Shown: piece after piece, positions 8,753 through 16,482 of the stretch
Layout: the number at the start of each line of letters is the position of its first letter
Numbering within the stretch: position 1 is the first letter of the stretch
DNA from: a virus
Reading direction: 5' to 3' (one strand)
DNA length: 64,000 nucleotides
IMG/VR virus record: IMGVR_UViG_3300036827_000193
Span: 1 to 64,000 of that record
Notes under the pieces: generated by a model
Database searches by the model: none
What the model was told of the DNA's origin: nothing
What the model saw: the letters and a program-made list of their open reading frames with translations, nothing else
Translations under genes and position numbers: made by a program

Positions 8753-8886
8753 GGTCACAACGGCATCGGTGACGATGTCGTTGACCAGCGGTCACAAAGC
8801 AGATCGAGGAGCGGCAGCAAGACCGCGCCGCCATGGCCCGTTCCACCACCGCCCGCTGCGCACGGTGGGTCACAAAATGGGTCACA
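8753..8886 (+). repeat. Four direct GGTCACA heptamers just inside the prophage
   Basis: GGTCACA occurs at 8753, 8790, 8868 and 8880, all in the same orientation; three are followed by A. Four copies of one heptamer in 134 bp is far above chance. The location next to the probable att site suggests protein-binding sites, such as integrase arm sites, or partition or replication iterons. The role is inferred only from position. Confidence 0.5.
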
Positions 8887-9082
8887 GGATTTTCGGCCGC
8901 CGCCCGGCGTCTCGCGCGAAGCCTTCGACGCGCTGCTCGCGCGGTGCGTCCGCACCCCGCCAGGATCGCTGGCCGCTCGAGCGCGGTTCGAGCGCGCTTG
9001 CGATGATGCCGACCCCGAGGATGTCAATCCAGGCGTCACCGACGATCCGCTGCTGGCGGCGCTGCGGAGGGGGCGGCGATGA
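8887..9082 (+). other. Coding-like stretch without a clear start codon
   Basis: One frame ends in TGA at 9080-9082, overlapping the ATG of the next gene, and reads as a plausible protein C-terminus (GVSREAFDALLARC ... DDADPEDVNPGVTDDP). I find no ATG, GTG or TTG start with a ribosome site in frame. It may be the surviving C-terminal part of a gene cut by integration, or a gene with an unusual start. The ATGA-type overlap with the next gene supports former or current translation. Confidence 0.35.
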
Positions 9083-9282
9083 CAGCGCGCGCCATCGAAC
9101 GCGAGATCGAGGACTTCTGCCGACGCGAAGGCATGTGGGTCGGCGTGCCGACGAGGTTCCCGTTCGGCGTTCCGGCAATCCGGGTCAAGAGCAAGCGCGG
9201 CGGCTGGATCAATGTGCAGATCGCTGACCTTGCCGAGCACCTTGCGGTCGCGCTGGCCCACCAGCGAGGGATTGCAGCATGA
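9079..9282 (+). CDS. Small phage protein (67 aa)
   Basis: This is the first clear gene after the tRNA. The protein has a helical N-terminus (TARAIEREIEDFCRREG), a short beta-like part (WVGVPTRFPFGVPAIRVKSK) and a helical end. It overlaps the next gene by four bases (ATGA), so translation is coupled. No known family recognised. Confidence 0.65.
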   Translation: MTARAIEREIEDFCRREGMWVGVPTRFPFGVPAIRVKSKRGGWINVQIADLAEHLAVALAHQRGIAA

Positions 9283-9509
9283 GCCAGCGCTCCATCATCG
9301 AGATCAACCACGACTGCTCGCACCTGATCGACCGGGAGGGCGGGCGCTTTGTCGATCTATTGTTGCGGGCACTCGCGAGCGGGGCAGACCGAAGCTGGGA
9401 GGACCTTGAGCGCTTCGGCATTCGCCGTATCGTGCAGTGCCACCATAGCGAGGATCGCAAGGTGGTGGTCGGCGCCGGCGGGCTCCAGCGGGAGTACCCG
9501 TTCGCATGA
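9279..9509 (+). CDS. Small phage protein (76 aa)
   Basis: It starts inside the ATGA overlap with the preceding gene and itself overlaps the methyltransferase gene by four bases, so the three form a coupled operon. The sequence is soluble and mixed (SIIEINHDCSHLIDREGGRF, then SWEDLERFGIRRI). Histidines and cysteines are present but no finger spacing is evident. Role unknown. Confidence 0.65.
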   Translation: MSQRSIIEINHDCSHLIDREGGRFVDLLLRALASGADRSWEDLERFGIRRIVQCHHSEDRKVVVGAGGLQREYPFA

Positions 9510-11329
9510 CCGTCCAGCACATCACCGGAGACTGTCGCGACAAGCTCCGCACCCTGCCCGCGGGATCCGTGCAGTGCATCGTGACGAGCCCGCCATACTG
9601 GGGCCTCCGTGATTATCGGATACCGCCGTCAGTGTGGGGCGGAGATCCCGCGTGCCGGCATCGTTTCGCCAAGGAGCGCACTTCCCTCGAGCTGCGCAAG
9701 GGCGCTGGCCTTGCCGTGCTCGGCGCGCAGATGAAGGGCGGTGGCCACAAGCAGGCCGGCATGGCTGGCAAGAAGTTCATCATCGAGCGCGGCTTCTGCC
9801 GCTGCGGCGCCTGGCGCGGCTGCTACGGCCTTGAGCCGACCTACCAGCTCTACATCGCGCACACCGTCGAAATCTTCCGCGAGGTTTGGCGCGTGCTGCG
9901 CGAGGACGGCACGCTCTGGCTCAACATGGGCGACTGCTATGCGACGCACCGGGCCGGATGGCCGGCAGCGAAGTACAAGGAGGAAGGCTGGGATCATCGT
10001 TTCGTCGACAAGCCGTTCGATACCTCGTCGCGCAAGCGCGCGAGCGACGGCAACGGGCGCTCGACGCCCGGCCGCGCGCACGGACGGATCGGCAGCAACG
10101 GCGCCTACCACGGCCCCGAGGCGCAGCCGAACCGCGATCCGCAGCCGGGCCTCAAGCCGAAAGACCTGGCCGGGATGCCCTGGCGCGTCGCCTTCGCGCT
10201 GCAGGCGGACGGCTGGTGGCTGCGCCGCGACATCATCTGGCACAAGAAAAATCCCATGCCCGAATCGGTCTGCGACCGGCCGACGACCGCGCACGAGTAT
10301 TTGTTCCAGTTCTCGAAGTCGGGCGACACGCTGCTGTGGCGGCATGATCTGACCCGGCAATGGGTCGAGACCAAGCCCGAGCCCGACTGGCGCTGGCGGC
10401 ACCGCATCACGCGTGACGTGACCGACGTTCCGCAGGCCGGGGAAGATTGGTTCAAGTTCAATCTGTGGAGCGGCTTCGACTATTACTACGAGTACGAAGC
10501 CATCATGGAGCCGTCGTCGCCGGACAGCCACGCGCGCGCTGCCAAAATCAAGTTCCCCGGCGGCTGGGATTTGGGCGAAGGCGCACACGGCACGATCAAT
10601 CGAAGCGGCCGGACCGAAGCCACCTACGTTGGCATCGGCCACAACGCTCGGCCGACAAAGGGTGTGCCGAACGGCGCCGTCGGTCGGCCGCAGGACGAGC
10701 GCTGGAAGCCCGGCGGCCCGAACTCGCGCTTCGCTAAGGACCGCATACCGGACAACCGCAAATCGCACGCCGGCTACGACGGCCCGCGGCCGAAGAACAA
10801 TGCCAACGCGGATGCGTCGCTGAAGGCGCGCGACCGCAAGCTTGCCGACTATGGCGATGGGCGCGGCCCGCGGCCGAAGCAGAACGAAAGTTTCTTCGAC
10901 GCCATCGGCTGCGGCGAACTCGTCCCCATGCGCAACAAGCGCTCGGTGTGGTCGATCGCGACCAAGCCGTTCAAGGAAGCGCACTTCGCGACATTTCCGC
11001 CTAGCCTGGTCGAGCCGTGCATTCTCGCCGGCTGCCCGAATGGCGGCGTGGTGCTCGATCCGTTCGGTGGCGCGGGCACCGTCGGCTTGGTCGCCGACCA
11101 GCTCGGCCGCAACGCCATCCTGATCGAGCTCAATCCCGCCTACGCCAAAATGGCGCAGGCGCGCATCGCGCGCGGGCGCATGGGCCCCGAGGAAAAAAAG
11201 CGCGCCACCATCAAGTCGAGCGGCAAGCTCAAGCGCGCGCGCGACCTGCCGCTGTTTCGGAAACGGAAGTCTGTCACGCGTGATGAAGAAAGCGTTCCAG
11301 CGCCGCTTTTGCTTCCTGCTTTGCGCTAA
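9506..11329 (+). CDS. Phage DNA methyltransferase (beta-class order), 607 aa
   Basis: The catalytic motif IV appears near the N-terminus as VTSPPYWGLRDY (about residues 31-42). The SAM-binding motif I comes at the C-terminal side as DPFGGAGTVGLVADQLGRNA (about residues 517-536), preceded by a segment like motif X. This IV-then-I order is typical of beta-class N4-cytosine or N6-adenine methyltransferases, and the TSPPY variant is common among N4-cytosine enzymes. The family usually has 300-400 residues; the extra central part probably contains the target-recognition region. There is no restriction endonuclease beside it, so protection of phage DNA is the likely role. Confidence 0.88.
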   Translation: MTVQHITGDCRDKLRTLPAGSVQCIVTSPPYWGLRDYRIPPSVWGGDPACRHRFAKERTSLELRKGAGLAVLGAQMKGGGHKQAGMAGKKFIIERGFCRCGAWRGCYGLEPTYQLYIAHTVEIFREVWRVLREDGTLWLNMGDCYATHRAGWPAAKYKEEGWDHRFVDKPFDTSSRKRASDGNGRSTPGRAHGRIGSNGAYHGPEAQPNRDPQPGLKPKDLAGMPWRVAFALQADGWWLRRDIIWHKKNPMPESVCDRPTTAHEYLFQFSKSGDTLLWRHDLTRQWVETKPEPDWRWRHRITRDVTDVPQAGEDWFKFNLWSGFDYYYEYEAIMEPSSPDSHARAAKIKFPGGWDLGEGAHGTINRSGRTEATYVGIGHNARPTKGVPNGAVGRPQDERWKPGGPNSRFAKDRIPDNRKSHAGYDGPRPKNNANADASLKARDRKLADYGDGRGPRPKQNESFFDAIGCGELVPMRNKRSVWSIATKPFKEAHFATFPPSLVEPCILAGCPNGGVVLDPFGGAGTVGLVADQLGRNAILIELNPAYAKMAQARIARGRMGPEEKKRATIKSSGKLKRARDLPLFRKRKSVTRDEESVPAPLLLPALR

Positions 11330-11353
11330 CCAAATCACGCGAGGTTGACGGCC

Positions 11354-13267
11354 ATGCATCCCATTCCAAATAACGCGCTCGATGACCGGCTCGGCTTCCT
11401 CGGAACATCCGGCTCCGGCAAGACCTACAATGCCGGCGGTGCGGTCGAGCGGCTGCTCGAACGCCGCGCCCGCGTCGTCATCATCGATCCGCTCGGCGTA
11501 TGGTGGGGCCTGCGCCTCACCGCCGATGGCAAGCACCCATCGCCCTACAATGTCGTGATCTTCGGCGGCCCGCGCGGCGATCTGCCGTTGACCGAGCACG
11601 CCGGCGCGCTGATCGGCGAGACCGCGGCGATCATCGCGGAAAGCTGCATCATCGACTTGAGCGAGATGCGCGGCCACTCGGCCGAGCGCCGCTTCATGAC
11701 GGCGTTCCTGGAAACCATCTACCGCAAGGCCGCCGGCGAGCCGTTCCACCTGATCGTCGACGAGGCCGACCTGTTCGCGCCGCAGAAGCCGCAAGGCGGA
11801 CAGGAGGTCCTGCTCGGCCACATGGAAAACATCGTGCGCCGCGGGCGCGTGCTGGGCTTCATCCCGTGGCTGATCTCGCAGCGCCCGGCGGTGCTGAACA
11901 AGAACGTGCTCTCGCAGGTCGATGGCCTGATCGCGTTCAAACTCACCTCGACGCAGGACCGCGATGCGCTCGACGCCTGGATCGAAGGCCAGGCCGACAA
12001 GGCCAAGGGCAAGGAGATCAAGGACTCGCTGCCTGTGATGTCGGTCGGGCAAGGCATCGTCTGGCTGCCCGGCCACGGCATCCTCAAGACGGTGCAGTTC
12101 CCGCCGAAGGTCACATTCGACAGCTCGCGCACGCCCAAGCGCGGCGAGAAGCAAAAGCGCGCCAAGACCCTCAAGCCGCTCGATGTCGGTGTGCTCAAGG
12201 GGCGGCTGGCGAGCGTCGAAGCCGAAGCCAAGGCCAACGACCCGAAGGCGCTGCGCTCGGAAGTGGCGGCGCTCAAGGCCGAGAAGGTGAAGCTCGAAAA
12301 GCAGGTCACCACGGCGAGCGAGGCAAAAAAACCGCCCGACAAGGACGCGCTCAAGAAGATCGAGCAGCGCGCCATCGAACAGGCGAAAAAACACTTCGCC
12401 CCCCTACTCACTGCTTTGGAGGCGGCCATGAAGTTCATCGTCGAGATCAATGCCAAGGGTTTCTTCAAGGCTGGTGGTGACGCCGTGGACAAGGACGCCG
12501 TCGAAAAGGCGATCAAGGAGGCCGCGCAGCAGGTCACCAGGCTTGTGGAAGGTCATCTGTCGCGACACGACAAGCGCCTAGATGCGCTTCGTGTCGAGGC
12601 GGAACGACTTGCGGCGCGCATCAAGTCCGCGATCGAGAAATCCGGGGAGGATGTCAACATAGCGGTGAACGTCACCCACAATGAGCCGTTCACTGTTCAA
12701 CCGGGAAAATCTTCGGCGGCCGTTGTCCCCCGGCCGGCAGTCGCAAGACCGTCTGCCGCGGCGAGCGGGGATGGCACGTATTCCCGTCCGCAGATGAAGG
12801 TCTTGCGGGCGCTCGCGATGTGGAAGGCAATCGGCCATGACAGGCCTTCGCGGGAAATGGTGGCGGCAGCCGCCGGCTATAGTCCTTCGTCGGGCGGCTT
12901 CAATAATCTTCTCGGCGGTCTCGGCCCCAAGGCCCTCGGCGTCATCGGAATTCCCGCGGCGGGCAATGTATCGCTCGAAATCGACGGCATCGACGTGCCA
13001 ACAATCGACGAAGGCCGCGACATGCTGCTCGATGTCCTGAGCCGGCCGCAACGCAGGCTCGTCGCCGCGCTCAACGGCGCGGGCGCGATCACGCGTGACC
13101 AGCTTGGCGAGGCCACTGGCTATTCGGCCTCAAGCGGCGGCTTCAACAATCTCATCGGCTCGCTCAACACGCTCGGCATCACCTACGTGCCGCAGCAGAG
13201 CCATGTCTCGCTATCCGATTGGGCGCAGGAATTGCTTTCGGGCTATACGATGGATGTCGCAGCATAG
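11354..13267 (+). CDS. HerA/FtsK-like P-loop ATPase with tandem winged-helix-like repeats
   Basis: I chose the ATG at 11354 (GCGAGG nine bases upstream) over an in-frame TTG at 11345. The ATPase core has a Walker A motif FLGTSGSGKTYNAGG near residue 15 and a Walker B LIVDEADLF near residue 130, followed by an arginine/sensor-like part with QRPAVLNKNVLSQ. Residues about 260-420 are Lys/Glu-rich and predicted coiled coil. The C-terminus holds two similar 60-residue modules, each with GYSxSSGGFNNL and a hydrophobic helix pair, resembling duplicated winged helices. This suggests a DNA-binding motor. It follows the methyltransferase at close range. Confidence 0.78.
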   Translation: MHPIPNNALDDRLGFLGTSGSGKTYNAGGAVERLLERRARVVIIDPLGVWWGLRLTADGKHPSPYNVVIFGGPRGDLPLTEHAGALIGETAAIIAESCIIDLSEMRGHSAERRFMTAFLETIYRKAAGEPFHLIVDEADLFAPQKPQGGQEVLLGHMENIVRRGRVLGFIPWLISQRPAVLNKNVLSQVDGLIAFKLTSTQDRDALDAWIEGQADKAKGKEIKDSLPVMSVGQGIVWLPGHGILKTVQFPPKVTFDSSRTPKRGEKQKRAKTLKPLDVGVLKGRLASVEAEAKANDPKALRSEVAALKAEKVKLEKQVTTASEAKKPPDKDALKKIEQRAIEQAKKHFAPLLTALEAAMKFIVEINAKGFFKAGGDAVDKDAVEKAIKEAAQQVTRLVEGHLSRHDKRLDALRVEAERLAARIKSAIEKSGEDVNIAVNVTHNEPFTVQPGKSSAAVVPRPAVARPSAAASGDGTYSRPQMKVLRALAMWKAIGHDRPSREMVAAAAGYSPSSGGFNNLLGGLGPKALGVIGIPAAGNVSLEIDGIDVPTIDEGRDMLLDVLSRPQRRLVAALNGAGAITRDQLGEATGYSASSGGFNNLIGSLNTLGITYVPQQSHVSLSDWAQELLSGYTMDVAA

Positions 13268-13361
13268 GCCGCAGCACAATGGCCGAGCCAGCGCTGGGAA
13301 GTTGTCGCGCTGCGCGGTCCGGACGAATGAACGATCACGTCTCGATAATGCGGAGCACACA

Positions 13362-13895
13362 ATGATCCAAGCACCGCGATTTACGCTTGAAGATGCTGAT
13401 CACGCCTATGACGGCTGGGGCGCAAACTGCGGGCCGGGCGCGCTCGCCGCGATCTTGGGCATGACGCTCGACGAGGTACGGCCGCATCTCATTGGCTTCG
13501 ATCAAAAGCGCTACACCAACCCGACGATGATGTTTGATGCCCTGGAAAGCCTAAAGGCCAAAATTCGGGTTCGCTCAGTTGCGGACAACGTACCCCATTT
13601 AGAATGGCCACGGTACGGCTTGGCTCGCATCCAGTGGGAAGGACCGTGGACAGCGCCCGGCGCGAACCCGAAGTGGCGCTATCGACAAACGCATTGGGTC
13701 GGAGCCGCACGCCGCAACGGCGAAATCGGCATCTTCGATATCAACTGCATGAACAACGGCACAGGATGGTGCCTGCTCAAAGATTGGTCGGAGACGATCG
13801 TGCCGCACTTGACCGCGCTTTATCCTCGCGCCAGCGGCAAGTGGCACCTCACGCATTCGATCGAGGTCACGTCGACAGTCATGGGGAGTTCATGA
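13362..13895 (+). CDS. Papain/C39-like cysteine-peptidase-fold protein (177 aa)
   Basis: The ATG has CGGAG upstream. The layout resembles a C39-type papain fold: a Cys at the start of a helix (GANCGPGALAAILG, about residue 25), a His in RQTHWVGAARR (about residue 112) and an Asp/Asn in FDINCMNNG. These would form the Cys-His-Asn/Asp set. It has no signal peptide, so it would act in the cytoplasm. C39 peptidases cut leader peptides; in phages such folds can be host-factor proteases or inactive binders. It overlaps the next gene (ATGA). The catalytic call is an inference from spacing only. Confidence 0.5.
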   Translation: MIQAPRFTLEDADHAYDGWGANCGPGALAAILGMTLDEVRPHLIGFDQKRYTNPTMMFDALESLKAKIRVRSVADNVPHLEWPRYGLARIQWEGPWTAPGANPKWRYRQTHWVGAARRNGEIGIFDINCMNNGTGWCLLKDWSETIVPHLTALYPRASGKWHLTHSIEVTSTVMGSS

Positions 13896-14149
13896 GTATG
13901 AAACGGGACGGACCAGCAGCACGGGCGCGGATCGCATGGAAGGCGTTCGGCAAGGACGTGCGCAGTCTCCGGCTCAATTTGAACGTTGGGCTGCGGGAAT
14001 TGGCGCGAGGGTTTGGAATGCCGCCAGCAACGTTGAGCCGAGCCGAGCGCGGCAAGCCAGTCGATCCTGCGACATTCATGTTCTTAACCGATTGGTGTGG
14101 TCGTGATGCCCGCGAGTATCTTGCACCACTTTACACCAAAGAGCGGTAA
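13892..14149 (+). CDS. Cro/CI-type helix-turn-helix protein (85 aa)
   Basis: The gene starts at the ATG that overlaps the TGA of the preceding gene. Residues about 20-65 fit the XRE (Cro/CI) domain: LRLNLNVGLRELARGFGMPP as helices 1-2 and ATLSRAERGKPVDPATF as the recognition helix and following turn. The lack of a second domain makes it a Cro-like or accessory regulator rather than a full CI repressor. Its target sites are not evident. Confidence 0.75.
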   Translation: MSMKRDGPAARARIAWKAFGKDVRSLRLNLNVGLRELARGFGMPPATLSRAERGKPVDPATFMFLTDWCGRDAREYLAPLYTKER

Positions 14150-14206
14150 TTTGGGATGCACGTTGAAGCGGCGTTACTCGCGTCGTTGACATAGGAGAGA
14201 CCGGAG

Positions 14207-14647
14207 ATGCCAAGGCATACCGTCGAAAGCCTGGTGGAGGAATTGTTCGGCCTTGTTGAGCCGCATCAGGGGTATTTTCACGTCAGCGACGGGGAGACTT
14301 TTGATTCAAAGGAAGAGTTGTTTAGGCGCATTCGCGGCCGGTTGGCTCACGGGTTAGAGGCGTGCCGCAGAATGGATGCTTGGCTTAGGAAGCACGACCC
14401 GCTAGCGGGCAGCGACATTCACGGTCCCGGTAACGCACGCCGCGGGCCCCCACTGGAACACGCGATTTGCGGAAGCACTGGAGCCGATAATGCCGCAGGA
14501 ATGCGGTGCATGTGCGGATTACAGCGTGACGCTATTTCCGTCATGGGGCGAGGCCAGACTGACGACGGATCAGCAAAAGCTTTTCCGTTTTTTTGGATAT
14601 CCGCTTCGCTAAGGAAAAGCGGCGGGCCTCGGCCTTGTCTACGCTAG
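14207..14647 (+). CDS. Hypothetical phage protein, only N-terminal half convincing
   Basis: A good ribosome site (GGAGA) precedes the ATG. The first 70 residues (VESLVEELFGLVEPHQGYFH ... EACRRMDAWLRKHDP) look like a real helical protein. After about 14400 the frame turns into a Gly/Arg/Cys-rich, unconvincing sequence, while the +1 frame there reads much better. A frameshift near the perfect palindrome CCCGCTAGCGGG (14398-14409), or a degraded gene, would explain this. The stop at 14647 is therefore doubtful. Confidence 0.4.
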   Translation: MPRHTVESLVEELFGLVEPHQGYFHVSDGETFDSKEELFRRIRGRLAHGLEACRRMDAWLRKHDPLAGSDIHGPGNARRGPPLEHAICGSTGADNAAGMRCMCGLQRDAISVMGRGQTDDGSAKAFPFFWISASLRKSGGPRPCLR

Positions 14648-14904
14648 AAGGCTTATAGGTCACTCCGTCGGTGACCGTCCTCCTAGTTGCCCATCGACTC
14701 GTGTTCGATGGGCCAAGGGTGTTCCGACGTATCCCGCCATTTCAAAATATAGAGGATTCATCTTGTTGAATCAATAGCTTACTAAGCCTTTGGCCAGACT
14801 CGACTTTTGGATACCTCTCCAAAGTCGAACGCCCCTGGACGGTCGAGGCCGCTCAGCAGATCGTCGATCGCATGAATGAGCGCGAGCGCGAAAAGACGCG
14901 TTGA
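14406..14904 (+). pseudogene. Scattered coding-like remnants in two frames
   Basis: Three stretches read like protein but lack starts. 14406-14612 (ends ECGACADYSVTLFPSWGE ... FFGYPLR) and 14613-14777 (GLGLVYARRLIGHSVGD ... SKYRGFILLNQ) are in one frame, separated by a TAA. 14770-14904 is in another frame (PWTVEAAQQIVDRMNERERE). None has a usable start codon except an internal ATG at 14490. The simplest reading is one or more decayed phage genes; sequencing errors or a programmed shift cannot be excluded. Confidence 0.35.
14658..14828 (+). other. Run of four RNA hairpins in the gap before the small membrane gene
   Basis: The hairpins are GGTCAC/GTGACC (14658-14676), GCCCATCGA/TCGATGGGC with a seven-base loop (14689-14713), GATTCA/TGAATC (14755-14772) and TCGACTTTTGG/CCAAAGTCGA with one bulged T (14800-14828). 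None is followed by a clear T-run, so simple terminators are unlikely. The stretch may encode a structured RNA or be a leader for the next gene. No known RNA family is recognised. Confidence 0.35.
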
Positions 14905-14965
14905 CAGCAGTTTTATGCGGGAGAAGCCTGCTATAATACAGGCGCGCATCCAGGAGGCTTGGCCG

Positions 14966-15157
14966 ATGGGACCACCAGACGACTACGGCCATCAACTGTC
15001 ATCCGAGGATCGCAGGACGATCGGCGTCGGATATATGGCAGGCTTTGCAGCAGCCTTGCTGCTGCTCACGGCGGCCATCGTGTGGCAGTGGCAAACGCCA
15101 AAAATGCCCCGCCCGGCGGATGGCCAGGCGGGGCAGGTGCAAATTCCGGGACGCTAG
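14966..15157 (+). CDS. Small single-span membrane protein (63 aa)
   Basis: I chose the ATG at 14966 because AGGAGG lies eight bases upstream. The N-terminus is polar (MGPPDDYGHQLSSEDRR). Residues about 25-44 form one membrane segment (AGFAAALLLLTAAIVWQWQ) and the tail is Pro/Gly-rich. This is the last gene of the rightward block and is convergent with the late block, 13 bp from its last stop. A holin-like or regulatory membrane role is possible but not shown. Confidence 0.6.
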   Translation: MGPPDDYGHQLSSEDRRTIGVGYMAGFAAALLLLTAAIVWQWQTPKMPRPADGQAGQVQIPGR

Positions 15158-15170
15158 GCGTCGCCAAAAC

Positions 15171-15320
15171 CTATTGTTCGGACGGGATCAGCTTTTCGTC
15201 ACCGCAGCCGACGACCTCCACCTCGCGCTCCTCGAACAGCGGATCGTCCTCGCCATCGTAGCTGCGCCGCCGCGCCACCCGGCGCACCCGGGCGCGAGGG
15301 CTGTGGCGGCGCTGGCGCAT
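15171..15320 (-). CDS. Tiny basic/acidic phage protein (49 aa)
   Basis: The first half is very arginine-rich (MRQRRHSPRARVRRVARRRS) and the second half acidic (YDGEDDPLFEEREVEVVG), ending in KLIPSEQ. It follows the XhlA-like gene closely on the same strand and is the last gene of the late block. The split charge pattern suggests a nucleic-acid- or protein-binding peptide; function unknown. Confidence 0.55.
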   Translation of the reverse strand: MRQRRHSPRARVRRVARRRSYDGEDDPLFEEREVEVVGCGDEKLIPSEQ

Positions 15321-15326
15321 GGCATG

Positions 15327-15572
15327 TCACGCCAGGGGAATGTGCGGCAGGTAGCGATTGACGAACGCGCCGATGATCGTGCCGGCGCCGGCAAACCAGT
15401 ATTGCCGGTTCTCGACCTTGCGGGTGCGGACTTCGAGATTGGTTGTGCGGTCGTCCTGGGCCTTCATCTGGGTGATAAAGGTCGAAACGCCGCCCTCCAA
15501 TCGTCCGACGCTGTGTGTCAGGTCATTGATGGACGTCATCAGCGCGGTGAACTGGGTGTCGGTCACAGCCAT
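15327..15572 (-). CDS. XhlA-like holin-associated protein (81 aa)
   Basis: The start at 15572 follows GGAGAGG. The protein has a helical, coiled-coil-like N-terminal 55 residues (TALMTSINDLTHSVGRLEGG and MKAQDDRTTNLEVRTRKVE) and one C-terminal membrane span (YWFAGAGTIIGAFVNRYL). This small layout, coiled coil then a single C-terminal span, resembles XhlA/haemolysin-type proteins that assist holins. Its place behind endolysin and spanin genes agrees. It abuts the outer spanin gene. Confidence 0.55.
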   Translation of the reverse strand: MAVTDTQFTALMTSINDLTHSVGRLEGGVSTFITQMKAQDDRTTNLEVRTRKVENRQYWFAGAGTIIGAFVNRYLPHIPLA

Positions 15573-15573
15573 G

Positions 15574-15840
15574 TCACCTCTCCTTCGCGTAGTCGCGCTG
15601 GACGCCGGCATACCAGCCACGCTGCCCGGCGATGATCCTGTTGGCCTCGATGCGACCTGCGCGCTCGCGCGCGGCAATGGTCAGCAGCGCGTCGCCTTGC
15701 TTCGGCTCCGCGACCGCAACCGGCCGCACGAAGCTCGGCTCGTCCGGCAGGCTTCTGGCGATCGGCGGTTTACCGGATTGTGCGCAGGCGCTTAGCAAAC
15801 AAAGAGCGACGAGAGGTGCACTTTTTGATACGCTGCGCAC
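15574..15840 (-). CDS. Lipoprotein, probable outer spanin (Rz1-like)
   Basis: The N-terminus has a lipoprotein signal with lipobox LLSAC (APLVALCLLSACAQSG). The mature part is short, Pro-rich at first and then helical, as expected for an o-spanin anchored in the outer membrane. I propose the GTG at 15840, since going further upstream runs into the opposite-strand HNH gene; an in-frame ATG at about 15889 is the alternative. With the i-spanin it would fuse the two membranes at lysis. The usual tight Rz/Rz1 overlap is broken here by the HNH gene. Confidence 0.6.
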   Translation of the reverse strand: MRSVSKSAPLVALCLLSACAQSGKPPIARSLPDEPSFVRPVAVAEPKQGDALLTIAARERAGRIEANRIIAGQRGWYAGVQRDYAKER

Positions 15841-15855
15841 GATGGAGATTCCGCC

Positions 15856-16482
15856 GTGTCGAAAATAATTGATCGTTCGGGGCATCGGTTTGGTGACCTC
15901 GTTGCTATTCGAGTTGTTGGACGCAACGCCACGGGCGGAGCCGTTTGGCTTTGTAAGTGCGACTGCGGTCGAGAGACAAAAGTTGTGGGCCACCGCCTCG
16001 GCATGACGAAATCGTGCGGTCACCGACAAGCTGCGGCCCTTGATAAGGGGCGACGGGAGATCAGGCACGGGCATGCGCGAAAGGGGGCGCAGTCGGCTGA
16101 ATTTCTCGCTTGGCGGTCAATGCGGGCGAGGTGTCTTCTGCCAACGGCCGCTAATTACAATCGCTACGGAGCACGGGGCATCACTGTTTGCGAGCGGTGG
16201 ATGGTCTTCGAAAACTTTCTGTCGGATATGGGGAACAAGCCATCACCAAAACACTCGCTTGATCGATTCCCTAACAACGACGGCAACTACGAGCCGGGCA
16301 ACTGCCGATGGGCAACCCCAGCGGAGCAAACCAGGAACAGGCGCAGTAACCGCCGTGTGTTGGTCCGCGGTGAGGAGATGATCCTCATTGATGCGATCAA
16401 TCGATTTTGCCCTGATCGCAAGAAAACCGTGCAGTCCAGGCTGCACGCTGGTTGGGATATCGAGCGGGCGCTATTTACTTGA
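15856..16482 (+). CDS. HNH-family homing-type endonuclease, inserted antisense
   Basis: The gene starts with GTG at 15856 after GGAG and codes for 208 residues. It shows the pattern of phage HNH proteins: a zinc-ribbon-like part (CKCDCGRETK ... SCGH), then WRSMRARC, NRYGARGITVCERW and the C-terminal NYEPGNCRWATPAEQTRNRR. It is closely related to the protein at 39040-39588. It points against the late operon and lies between the two spanin genes. Its 3' end overlaps the end of the i-spanin gene by eight bases. It is probably a mobile endonuclease gene. Confidence 0.75.
   Translation: MSKIIDRSGHRFGDLVAIRVVGRNATGGAVWLCKCDCGRETKVVGHRLGMTKSCGHRQAAALDKGRREIRHGHARKGAQSAEFLAWRSMRARCLLPTAANYNRYGARGITVCERWMVFENFLSDMGNKPSPKHSLDRFPNNDGNYEPGNCRWATPAEQTRNRRSNRRVLVRGEEMILIDAINRFCPDRKKTVQSRLHAGWDIERALFT

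Noticed and set aside
8667-9227. A 186-codon plus frame just after the tRNA
   Set aside because: It is Pro/Arg-rich, has no ribosome site, and overlaps a better gene start at 9079; it does not look like an integrase.
9629-12394. A 921-codon frame on the minus strand
   Set aside because: It is the complement of the methyltransferase and ATPase genes, whose motifs are clear; the minus frame is low in complexity and His/Arg/Asp-rich.
8641-15157. Integrase or CI-type repressor gene in the left part of the prophage
   Set aside because: No frame carries tyrosine or serine recombinase motifs, and the only HTH protein is a single-domain Cro-like one; these genes must lie beyond the right edge if present.
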